Source: Adiantum capillus-veneris
Taxonomy: Eukaryota; Streptophyta; Polypodiopsida; Polypodiales; Pteridaceae
Length of the DNA stretch: 64,000 bases
Direction: 5' to 3'
Assembly (NCBI GenBank): GCA_014529385.2
Contig: CM043942.1
Coordinates: 33,895,969 to 33,959,968, forward strand
In this document: in pieces, positions 54,484 through 64,000 of the stretch
Layout of the letters: every line of letters starts with the position of its first letter
Position numbering within the stretch: position 1 is the first letter of the stretch
Made by a program: the position numbers and the translations under genes
Notes under the pieces: generated by a model
The model's input: only the letters and a program-made list of their open reading frames with translations
Told to the model about the DNA's origin: nothing
The model's database searches: none

Positions 54484-55601
54484 ATGGCTAGTCGTGTCTG
54501 CATAACCTTCTTTGAGGGTCATTGCATGAAGTTTTTTGAAGCCGAGCACTGAGGGCTAGGTTGCCTTGTATGAGGTGGATTAGGTTGCTTGAGATCCCCA
54601 TTTGTGGCATTGGCTTTTGGTCAATAAGAGCCTTGCAACTCCATTGAAAGAATGTAAAGAGCGTGTTTACACTGATGATCAATGGCAGCATCTTGATACT
54701 TGTGCTATGGAGACCATTCGCCTACACCTTGGTGAGTCCATTTTCTTTACGATTAAGGAGAAGACTACTACAAAGAAATTATGGGAGTCACTATGATCAT
54801 CTTGGGATCACAAGAGTGCCTCAAACAAAGTTTTTCTCATGGAAAAGCTCACACATTTGAATATGAAAGAAGGTAGCAGCATCAGTTCACACTTAAATGA
54901 GCTCAATATCTTGTTTATGAGACTTACATCAAAGTGGCTTAATTTTGATAATGAAATGAAAGCGATTTTCTTGCTATGTTCTTTGCCTATGTCATGGGAT
55001 ACTTTTAACTGCCATTAGTAAATCTGTCCCTAAGTGAAAGCTTGTTTTTAGTAATGTTACTAGTGCTTTACTCATGGAAGAGTTTCGACGCTAGTATCTT
55101 GACACTAGTATGTATTGTGATGTGTATATGGAAACTAGAAGTAACCATAAAAACAATCAAAGGAAGAGAGATCGTAGTCAGAGTTGTGGTCATTCTCAGG
55201 ATTGCAAGAATGCACATAGTAAGAGTCATGGACGTGACATGGGGAACATTGAATGTACCTTTGTCATAAAGAAAGGAGACATACAAAAAGATCATTGTTT
55301 GTTGCACAAGGGTAAAGCCATTGTCATAAGTTCTACACCTCCTATGAGTAGTGTGAAAATCGAGGAGCTCAATGTCATTGAATCTCCACATGCTGATATT
55401 GTTTTTGAAATGTTGCGGTCGCCAGATGTACTAGTCTTTACTTTTGATTTGAGTTCAGAGGCATTGTTAGCTCTTGATGAATTTTATGCACAAAATTTGA
55501 TTATTGACTCAGATGACATCTTTCATGTTACTCCTCACAAGGACTTGCTCTCTAGTTATGCTTCCACACATGGTTCACTTAAGTTGGATGACTCTCATTA
55601 G
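54484..55601 (+). pseudogene. copia family 3 gag (broken)
   Basis: From ATG 54484 with early stops. Legible blocks: ETIRLHLGES, TTTKKLWESL (54700-54795), then, after a 1-base shift, VFLMEKLTHLNMKEGSSISS, HLNELNILFMRLTSKWLNFD and LLCSLPMSWDTFN (54830-55010). These are the UBN2/gag-polypeptide blocks of copia. The Lys/Arg-rich SNHKNNQRKRDRSQS and a knuckle-like ECTF...KKGDIQKDHC follow (55140-55305); its second Cys is lost unless the frame is shifted. Open to 55601, where a stop separates it from the protease segment. Confidence 0.75.
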
Positions 55602-56330
55602 CTTGAGATATGCAATATTGGGGATGTGAAGTTGCATATGCACATTAATATTGAGTTCATGTTGCGAGATGTCAGGCATGTGTCAAAGCTAACTACAAGC
55701 ATGGTTTCATCGGGACAACTTGATAATCTTGGATATACTATAGTGTTTGGCAATGGTTCTTGGATATTTGAAAAGTTAACTTGGTCGTTCTCAAAGGCCA
55801 AGAGTCTGGCTCAATATATTCCTTGTATGTCTCTTTTGTGAAAGAGAATTTTATATTTATAACCAAGTTTCCTTCTACTGAGTTGTGGTATAGGTGGCTT
55901 GGTCATATGAATGAGAAGGGTATGAAACATTACAACATTTTGGCTATATCCCTGTGTTGAACTATTTTGATTCTAGTTTGTGTGAGCATTGCATGTACGA
56001 GAAACACAATAGGCTTACCACTTTTTCATTAGATAGAGAGTTAGGGAATCCTCTAGAATTGGTGAAGTGATCTAAGTGGACCTATGACGCATAAGTCTCT
56101 GGGGGGCATTCTATTACTTGATTCTAATAGGTGACTCTACTCAAAAGGTACTCAAAACGTGATCTTTAATGAATCAAAGATGCACATACAAACTATGAAA
56201 GAGGTTGAGTATCAAGAAGTGAAATTTAAGGACGTAGTCTCAAGTCCAGTTATGCAAACAACTCAGTCAACTAGCGATGTAATTACCGCTAGTAGTGCTC
56301 CAGAGACAGTTCTCGTGAGAGAGTAGAGTC
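55602..56330 (+). pseudogene. copia family 3 protease/integrase remnants
   Basis: LRDVRHVSKLTTSMVSSGQL (55661-55720) matches the strand after the retropepsin active site in copia. LWYRWLGHMNEKGMKHYNI (55889-55945) and CEHCMYEKHNRLTT (55985-56025) give the HHCC finger. The catalytic core (D, D, E blocks) is absent between about 56060 and 56150. Confidence 0.7.
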
Positions 56331-56400
56331 CAACAATCATGTAGTGAGGAGATCTAAACGTGTCTCTCGTACCCCAAAACATTTTTAAATAGGGTTACAC

Positions 56401-57900
56401 CATTTGTTGGTCATTGACTGCTCTGGAGAGCCCACCTACTCCCAAGAGGCTATTGAGATGGAAGATAGCATGAAGTGGGAGCAAGAAATGCAATGTGAGT
56501 ATAACTCAATTATGGCTAATGAAACTTGGGAACTGATAGAGTTTTTAGAGGGAAAACAAGCCTTGCCTTGCAAAGGGTGTAAAAGAAAAAGTACAACACA
56601 AAAGATAATGATCCTAAGTATAAGGCTAGATTGGTTGCTAAAGTCTCAAGAAAAAGAAAGGCATGGATTTTGATGTGATTTTCTCTCTAGTAGTCGAGAT
56701 GACTACATTACATTTTGTGCTTTGACTAGTAGCCAAGATGACTACATCACAGTTTGTGCTTGGACTAGTAGCCACTAAGGACTTTGAACTTGTTCAAATG
56801 GCTTTCCTTCACAAGGATCTTGATGAGGATGTCTATGTAAAACACCCAAAGGGATTTGAAGTCAAACCTAAGAAGACTATATGGGAAAAACTGGTATGTA
56901 GATTGTGTAAGGAATTGTATGGCCTAAAACAAGGCTCAAGGCAATGGTACATTAATTTTGAATAGTACATGTAGCTCGAAGGGTATGAAGGATCCACAAA
57001 GGTTACTAATTATATACCAAGAGGTTGGACAATGGCTCCTTCATCATCCTCATACTCTATGTTGATGATATGCTCATTGTTGAGAAGTCTAAAGATGAGA
57101 TTTCCATCTTGAAGAAGTCACTTAGCGGGATAGAAAACGTGGAATGCTAGAGTTGTCTCAAGAAACATATATCCACAAGGTCTTACAGTGTTTCAATATG
57201 CAGGGGGGAGAAGCTACATTAAATATCCCAATGTAGGAGTATGAAAAACTTGTGCAAGAATGATGCTCCAAAATATGATGCTAAGAAAGTGGAAATGGCC
57301 TTCAACAGTTGGCAGTCTTATGTATGCCATGGTAGCCTCGAGATCGGACATTGCTTTTGCAGTGGGAGTGGTTAGCAGATTTATGGAAAATCCTAGTAGA
57401 AAGCATTGGGAAGCAATGAAACACATCTTGGGGTATCTAAATGGTATGGCAGACAAGTGCTTATGCTTTGGGAATAGTGATGAATTCATTGTGGGCCACA
57501 TAGATGCAGATTATGTGGGTGGTGTAGATAGTCGAAAATCCATGTCTGGATTTATTTATTTTTGTTTGCTAGAGTAGCCGTGTCATGGAGATCATGTCTC
57601 AGAAATTGTACATCATCTTCCACCACAGAGCCAGAGTATGTGGTAGTTTTTGATGCTAGCAAGGAAACTGCGTGGTTAGCTTGGCTAGGGAGATCTTGGC
57701 ATTACTCTGACTCTAGTGCTGAATTGTGATAGTTAAAGTGCAATTGCTTTAGTAAAGAACCCCCTATTTCACTCCAAGTCAAAACACATAGAACTCTGTA
57801 ATCATGTGATACGAGATATATTGGCTAGCAAGTGCATTGAGCTATTCAACGTTCATACGAGGATGACAACCTTGTAAATGCTCTCAGGAAGAGCCTACCC
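56401..57900 (+). pseudogene. copia family 3 RT and RNase H (broken)
   Basis: RT opens with MKWEQEMQCEYNSIMANETW (56470-56530). Around 56660-56760 about 40 bp including the phrase GTAGCCAAGATGACTAC is partly duplicated. Next come LDEDVYVKHPKGFEV, ELYGLKQGSRQWYINF (56915-56960), then YVDDMLIV with the catalytic Asp pair at 57058-57081. RNase H: RSDIAFAVGVVSRFM, HIDADYVGGVDSRKSMSGF, then KSKHIELCNHVI. Numerous frameshifts and stops. Confidence 0.82.
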
Positions 57901-58023
57901 TAAGAGTGGTTTGCACACTCCATGGAGATGATGGGTGTAGGGTGAAGCCATAGGATTGATTCATGGTTGTATAGATGTACATATATAGGCCACTTGGGCC
58001 ACATTGGCCTTCAAGTGGGAGAT

Positions 58024-58165
58024 TGTTAGGGTTACAAGCAACTGGCCCGTCACCACCCCCAACCATACTAACCTTATCTATTCTTTTGATCATATAGAAC
58101 AATAAGGCATAGTGAGGCATTCCAAATCCTCACTCAAATCTCCACCAACACTCTATGTCTGCTCT

Positions 58166-58210
<45 letters not shown>
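58024..58210 (+). repeat. Start of 3' LTR of copia family 3 and (CT)n tract
   Basis: TGTTAGGGTTACAAGC directly follows the polypurine tract. A CT tract (58161-58208) interrupts; the LTR end is not identified. Confidence 0.55.
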
Positions 58211-58212
<2 letters not shown>

Positions 58213-58559
58213 GGAAGGGAATGGGCTATAGGAGGGCCTCTTTATTTGGAAATTTAAGGAAATGCTTAAAGCTCAAGCCAAGTTTGACCAAGCCTAAAAG
58301 AGAGGGCAAAAAGGCCTATGTTGAGAATCTATAAAATACATTTGTATATTTTGTATTTGTAAATAGGATATTTTAACCCAAAAGAGAGGTGGGTAATTGA
58401 ATTTTAAAATGTCTTTTTCCCATCTCTCTCCTCTCTCTCTAGCATAAAAACACGCTCTCACTTAGTTCTTATTAAAAGAAGCACTTTTCAGCTCCCCTGC
58501 CAAAAAAATAGATTTTGCATATTTTCTCACTACATTCTCTCTCTAAAATGTGAGCCAAC
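58211..58559. other. No gene recognised
   Basis: AT-rich sequence possibly belonging to the family 3 LTR. Confidence 0.4.
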
Positions 58560-59626
58560 TCTTTCTCCCCCCCCCCCCCCCCCCCCCTTCCTCTCTTGTC
58601 ACTTTCACCTCCCAATCATTAAGAGGACATTCTATGCTGCCTACATTTGATAGAAAGTGCAGATCCTCCAAGATTGTAGATCTACTCTCTCTCCCACTCT
58701 CTTCCTTTAATGTCTTTCTCTCTCCCCCCACTCCCTCCCTCTCTCTGCCTCTCTCATGGTTCTCCCACTCCAGCTCCAGGTGAGAGCAATGGAAAACTCC
58801 ATTACCTCTGTGTGCAGCAACATTTCTCTCTCTAAATCTCTCATGATCAATATTTTGAATTTGAAGGAGATTGACGGCACACACATCCGCACCGGCACTG
58901 CACACGAAAGCAGAAGACGTAGAGTAGGAGGGGCAGGGGAAATGGCGCAAGAGAAACACCGTCAAGGCTTCACCACTACTCAAACAGTCTGTACACCTCA
59001 TTTACATCAAACGGCGCACCCACATGGCCACCGCACAAGAAAACGCACACTTGGGGCTTTACATGCACACACCTCTGCACAAAAAATCCAACCCAAGAAA
59101 TCACAAACACACACACACACACACACACACTCTATCTTGGCTCTTTGCAGGCTCACCGGTTCGAGGCCCTGACAAAAATCCTACTGTGGCAAAAAGCATA
59201 AAATGGCTTAATTTTGACTTTTATAGGGGTGCCCTTTTAATTTGGGCAATTGGCCTCTGATTGGTCCATCTGGCATCCTTTTTTGGCAATTTTGGAAGGG
59301 GTAGTCAGCTTTGGCTTCATCTGCTCACTTGCTCTCTTCTTTTTGCTTGTGCTTGAGGGGGGTGTCACTAGTGCCCATCGGCATTTTTATTATTTTTCCT
59401 TTATTTTTCTCCCTTTGGGAGGCTTCCTCTTGCACTGCCCACTTGACTCCCTCTTTGGCCCTTTTTGTCCGGCCCTTGCTTTCTTGGCTACCCATGGACT
59501 CACCCTTTCTCTCTATCACTTGGAGGACCACCTCTCCCGCCCCATTGTTTGGCTCTTTTGGTGTGGCTCCTCCTCGGACTGTCCCCTTCCACCCTTTGCA
59601 CATGGCGGCCCCCTTGGGAGGCCTTC

Positions 59627-59706
<80 letters not shown>

Positions 59707-59756
59707 ACACTGGACCTGCCCCTTGGAGGGCCTTGGACTTGCATTGACTGCACTTG
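58560..59756 (-). repeat. Relict LTR related to the gag-only element
   Basis: On the minus strand 59335-58870 aligns by eye with the 5' LTR at about 4000-4430: GGACCAATCA, AGGGCACCCCTATAAAAG (TATA region), CCGGTGAGCCTGCA, TTTTTGTGCAGAGGTGTGTG, AAGCCCCAAGTGTGCG and TTCTGCTT. Outside that core it differs and carries a CT tract (59633-59704) and a C run (58567-58587). It is a diverged family member or a solo/partial LTR. Copia copy D inserted at its right edge. Confidence 0.7.
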
Positions 59757-59983
59757 TGTTGGAATTAGGGTTGCAGAGAAATGAGCATAGCTCGGAGAAG
59801 ACGGAGGAAGATCAAGGCACACAACTGAGAGTGTCTTACTTAATGTGCAATGGAAAGATAGTTAGCCCTAGAGTGATGGGCGTATATACAATGCACGAGG
59901 GAAAAAACCTCATAAAGAGGGAAAAAATGCCCTGGCGGTCCTAGTGTGTTCACACACATCACTACCACATGTATATGGTAACA
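59757..59983 (-). repeat. 3' LTR of copia family 1 copy D (227 bp)
   Basis: The minus strand begins TGTTACCATATACATG and ends AATTCCAACA, the same length and ends as 19213-19439. The left flank 5-mer is ACTTG. Confidence 0.93.
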
Positions 59984-60058
59984 AATCCACCCTAGAGTGA
60001 TGCGGTGAATGAGAGCTGGCACATGAGTAAAGGGAAGTGCCATTCCCTGAGGACATGA

Positions 60059-61650
60059 TCATTCCACAAAAAAGAGCAAGCCCAAAGCTTTGCAGAAAGC
60101 TTCAAGATTTTGATGAGACGATGCCTTTGTGAAAAGATCTGCAAGGTTGTCCTGTGTTGGCACATAAGATAAGCTAATCTCTCCTGCTGAGAGCCTCTCC
60201 CTGACATAGTGGTAATGCACCTCAATGTGCTTTGTGCGAGCATGAAAAACTGGGTTCCTCACAACTGCCAATGCGCTCTGACTGTCAGTGTAGATAGTGT
60301 TGGCAGTATCCTGTCCACCACCCAGTATCCTGCCCACCACCCAAATCAGCCATAAGGAATCAGATTCATATACACTCAACCGTAGCTATGAAGACTGCCC
60401 TGTACTCAGACTCACAACTCGAAGTGGTCACAGTAGGTTGCTTTATGCTCAACCATGATATAAATGAACTGCCACGCATGAAACAAAAACCACTTGTGGA
60501 CACTCGCGTGTCAAAACAACCAGCCCAATCTGAGTCCGAAAAAGAATGTAAGTCTGGAGGCAATGATCCCCCCTTGGGATAAAACAAGCCAACATGTAAA
60601 GTTCCACTACGGTAGTAGAAAATCCTCTTGACAGCCTACCAATGCTTAGACCCGGGCTATGCATAAATCTGCTGACCTGTGAGACTGCAAACTGAATATT
60701 CGGACTCGTGTTGCATACATAAATGAGGCATCCAACAACAGTTTGGTAAAGAGTGACATATGCAGGATCACCAGCATCATGAAGACTCAACTTCAAACCT
60801 ATTTCCATGGGAGTGGCAATAGGTTTGCAATCCTCAAGAACAAACTTACATAGCAATGTCTCTATGTAACTTTTCTGACACAAGGCAATACCACCATCAC
60901 ACTACTTAAATTGCATACCCAAGAATGATGCAACAACCCCAAATCTTTCATCTAGAAAGTAGCATTCAAATCAGCCTCAAATTCAGCAATATGTCTCTCA
61001 TTTGGTCCAGTGATCAGCAAATCATTGACATAATGAACCACGATGAGAAGTACATCACCCTCACGCTTTACATACAATGTGCTTTCTGTTGGAATGTTAC
61101 GAAATCCTTGTTTGACCAAATGAGTGTCAGCTTTCTCATACCAAGCACAAGGAGATTGCTTCAACCCATACAAAGCCTTCTTGCATCTTTACACTTTGTC
61201 CTTTTGTCCTTTCTTGACAAAACTGTGAGGCTGCATCATATAAACTTCCTCAAATATGTCACGGTTCAAGAAAGAAGTAACAATGTCTGATTGATGTGCA
61301 TCCCAACCAAAATGAGCTGCCAATGCACATAGAAAATGCACAGTCGTAAGACAAGTGGGAGCAAAAGTCTCTTCATAATCTATGCCTTTTTGCTGTGCAT
61401 AACCCTTTGCAACAAGTCAAGCCTTATGGCGATCGATCTCACCATCTAGCTTGCATTTCAACTTGTAAACCCACTTTGTACCAATGGACTTTTTGCTAGG
61501 AGGCAAAACACATAAAGTCCATGTGTCATTTTCTATAAGTGCATCATATTCTAATTGCATGGTAGCCATCCAATTTTTTGAATTCTGTGCTTCATCAAAA
61601 GATAGAGGTTCCTCAACATCATATAAGCTAGACACAACCAAAGCATAACA
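60059..61650 (-). pseudogene. copia family 1 copy D: RT and RNase H
   Basis: RT opens with SKNWMATMQLEYDALIENDTW (61590-61520), then KWVYKLKCKLDGEIDRHKA. ALYGLKQSPCAWYE is near 61165-61130. At the active site the motif reads YVNDLLITGP (about 61035-61010), so the first Asp of YVDD is Asn. RNase H follows: DSDWAGC, CESEYRAVF, TDSQSALAVV and KHIEVHYHYVRE (60580-60170). A 15-20-bp direct repeat near 60310-60340 (CAGTATCCTG..CCACC) adds codons. Several frameshifts. Confidence 0.88.
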
Positions 61651-61924
61651 ATCTGATGCATAAGATGCATGGAGAGAGCCTGAACGAGTACAACTAGTTC
61701 ATTACTGTCATGCAATGTATGCACCAGCTATTTTGGCATACCTCTAGCCTTCTCATTTTCAGCCCTTTCGTCATCAAGTACATCATGTACATCTACATTA
61801 GTAATAGGCTAAATTGTAACATTTTCAGAAACCTCCATAGGCTGTACATTTACCTCATTGGAATTTACATTCGAACTTCCACTGAAAAGAGGCAACAAAG
61901 TGTCATAAATGTCTTCCACAAATA

Positions 61925-62760
61925 CTACATCTCATGAAACCAGAATACGCTTTGTTTGTGGATGATACAACCTGTAACCTTTGCTTTCAGCACTATAACC
62001 AACAAAAATACATTTGACAGCCTTATCATCCAATTTTCTGCGATGTGTTTATGGTACCAAAGCATATACCAAACAACCAAAAACACGCATGTGCTCAATA
62101 GAAGGCTTTCTATCATGCCTCCATGATTCATATGGAGTAATAGAATGCAAAGCTTTTGTAGGACACCTGTTTAGTACATAAGTGGCACACATGATGGCCT
62201 CAAGCCAAAAAGAATGCGGCAAAGCTTTACTTTTGACCATACATCGTGCCATTTCTGTAAGTGACCTGTTTTTCCTCTCAGCAACACTATTTTGCTGAGG
62301 TGTATAAGGCACTGCACATTGGTGTTTTATCCCATGACTAGCTAGAAATGCATTAAATTCATGAGATATATACTTCCCCCCTCGATTGGAGCGGAGGGTG
62401 CCCATAGTACATTTCGAGACATTTTCAGCCATCACCAGAATTTGTTTGAAGCACATAAAAACTTTGAACTTTGCTTTAAGCGGAAATACCGATGCATGCC
62501 TAGAGTAATCATCAATGAAAGTCACGAAGTACAGGTAATTGCCCAAGGATGGAGTTTACATGGGCCCACAAACATCACTATGCACAAGCTGCAACCTGCA
62601 TGTGGCCCTAGCATAACCATCCTTTGGTAACTTAAATGCTGCATTTTACCCAAAATACAGCCTTCACAAACATGTTTTATAGGTGCTTCAAGAGGCGATA
62701 AAGAAGCAACCATATCAGATTTCTATAAACACAGCAAACTGGCAATATTCAGATGACCAA
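61925..62760 (-). pseudogene. copia family 1 copy D: integrase
   Basis: HHCC end CEGCILGKMQ (62675-62640), first Asp in the HSDVCGP equivalent (about 62578), FIDDYSRHA, then LRSNRGGKY (about 62400-62370). The latter replaces HSDRGGEY, so the second catalytic Asp is Asn. NSVAERKNRS retains the catalytic Glu (about 62280). The C-terminal block ends near 61925. Frame changes near 62540 and 62060. Confidence 0.88.
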
Positions 62761-62770
62761 AACGTGCATG

Positions 62771-63999
62771 TCAAAGTTTTGCATCAGCCCTTGAATCAAC
62801 AGCTGCATTTGCAAAAAAAATTTCACACTTGTCATACAAAGTGAGTTTATACAGCCCACAGCACAAAAGCCCAGATGCAAAAATTTCATCACCAAAACTG
62901 AGATCATGAACTATATATCTGTCATCCACAAATTTGACTACAAGTCCAAGTCTAGCAAGTGCAGATACACACAAAAGATTCTTCTTGATCCCAGGTACGT
63001 AAAGTGCATCAACAAGTGTGAAAGAACTGCCATTTGCAGCAGTAAGCACAATCTTTCCAGCTCCCTGAACCGGATAAGAGGCATTGTTGGCACAAGTGAT
63101 TGAATTCCCATGAGGGACAGAGTCGAGAGATGTAAACAATTCACGATGTGAGGTAATGTGCTTTGTAGCACCACTGACGAAATACGACACATGTGAATCT
63201 GCAACAATTGACATGCATGCATCATGGACAACAGGATTGTAAGTGCACTCTGCACTAAAAGCCCATTCTGCATCAACAAGAGCATCACAGTCTCCTTTCA
63301 CAGAAGACTCAACAATGGCTGCATTTGTAGTGGAACTAGCATTTGCAGTGGAACCACCCCCTTTCTTCTTAGCCTCTTTGGCCTTCAACTTAGGACACTG
63401 CTTGATCAAATGATCATTAGCTTTACAATGGCAACACATCTTATTTTTTCCCTTATCATGAGAATTTCCAGACGAAGTGCTTCCAGTAGAAGCATTAGGA
63501 ACAGAAGTTTTGTCACTCGCAACAAAACCATAAGAAGTGGCTGCATTGTTGTTACCACCCTTTCTTTGAGAAGCAATAAAAGCTTGTTCAATTCACGCTG
63601 TCTAGTCCTATTTTTTCTGGAAAGTGACTCTTGCAACAACAATGTGCATAATACATCAAACTTGACAACTTCAGGATTTCCTTGGGTCATATTCTCCAAG
63701 TAGTAGCAAAAGTCTGGTAAGAATCTGGTAAGGCATCAAGAACAGTTTGCACAAGGGAGCTGTTTAAAATGACTTCACCTGTGGAAATAAGTTGCTCATT
63801 GATATCCTTGACACTAGCAAGGAAAGTGTCCATCCATATCATTTCCTCATGCATAATTTTCGACTCCATCTCTTTATGCAGCAAAGAAATTTTAGCCTCA
63901 TTGCGACTTGCATAAAGACCAACCAAAATATCCCAAGCCTGTTTTGCAGATTTTTGCTGAAAGAATGTGAGGAACAATGGTGAGCTTCGTAGACAACAC
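62771..63999 (-). pseudogene. copia family 1 copy D: gag and protease
   Basis: Gag blocks KQAWDILVGLYASRNEAKIS and DTFLASVKDINEQLIS (63950-63790). The zinc knuckle CCHCKANDHLIKQC is at about 63436-63395, keeping C-x2-C-x4-H-x4-C. The retropepsin active site reads YFVSGATKHI (about 63187-63158), where copy B has YFDSG, so the catalytic Asp is Val. Open from 63439 to 62771, then frameshifted into integrase. Confidence 0.88.
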
Positions 64000-64000
64000 A

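Larger units (their letters stand above)
53964..58023 (+). mobile_element. Ty1/copia family 3, internally deleted and decayed
   Basis: The order is gag (54484-55240), degenerate zinc knuckle (about 55250-55300), protease/pre-integrase segment (55600-55850), integrase HHCC segment (55880-56060), a large gap where the integrase core should be, then RT (56400-57200) and RNase H (57260-57900). It ends at the polypurine tract AAGTGGGAGAT and LTR start TGTTAGGG at 58024. Sequence is unlike families 1 and 2. Confidence 0.82.
59757..64000 (-). mobile_element. Ty1/copia family 1 copy D (runs off window end)
   Basis: A reverse-oriented copy of the same family as A and B: 3' LTR at 59757-59983, RNase H, RT, integrase, protease and gag running up to the window end. 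Every domain is recognisable, but the frame is broken repeatedly and the catalytic Asp is substituted in protease, integrase and RT. The 5' LTR lies outside the window. Confidence 0.92.

Noticed and set aside
60300-60345. Short repeat CAGTATCCTG as a regulatory site
   Set aside because: It is a small duplication within copy D RNase H coding sequence.

Overview
This window looks like nuclear DNA of a land plant with a large, repeat-rich genome. Reasons: Ty1/copia and chromodomain-bearing Ty3/gypsy elements with tRNA primer sites, LINEs with a C-terminal zf-RVT domain, non-autonomous Helitrons, very long dinucleotide microsatellites and a plant-type CDPK/PEPC-kinase-like protein kinase. A fern or other seed-free plant is my guess, but nothing here proves it. 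Only one intact host gene is visible: an intronless Ser/Thr kinase at 30861-31718 (+). Almost everything else is transposable-element sequence in various states of decay.

Layout, left to right. 1-8530 (+): copia family 1 copy A, cut by the window start and interrupted by a gag-only LTR element (3646-7769). Copy A sits inside an older copia (family 2) whose integrase/RT resumes at 8531. At 9453/9454 the family 2 RT stops in mid-domain and a minus-strand LINE RT begins, itself carrying a 245-bp TIR element with a 9-bp target duplication. 11168-22970 (-) is a chromovirus with paired ~1.6-kb LTRs. Its protease/RT is missing and a 5'-truncated copia family 1 copy (B, +) lies in the gap. At 23000-24914 the second half of the family 2 copia appears on the minus strand. 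At 24915 the second half of the LINE RT appears on the plus strand. The halves match across both junctions, so 9454-24914 reads as a 15.5-kb inversion.

26673-28026 is a 677-bp tandem duplication. 28186-29340 is a dead gypsy integrase, and 29590-30405 (-) a LINE tail beside the kinase promoter. 31719-39420 is mostly anonymous AT-rich DNA plus an LTR/primer-site remnant and a GC-rich island of degenerate repeats (37500-37900). 39421-40941 (-) and 44092-45791 (+) are two Helitrons in inverted orientation. 46320-48747 (-) is a gypsy gag fragment with primer site and LTR. 48750-53500 shows no gene. 53513-58200 (+) is a decayed third copia. 58560-59756 (-) is a relict LTR related to the gag-only element. 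59757-64000 (-) is copia family 1 copy D, with substitutions at the catalytic Asp of protease, integrase and RT.

The transposons do not form a pathway. The interest is the nesting order, the inversion, and the small tandem duplications and simple-sequence growth that recur in nearly every element. All boundaries were read by eye; no alignment or database search was run.
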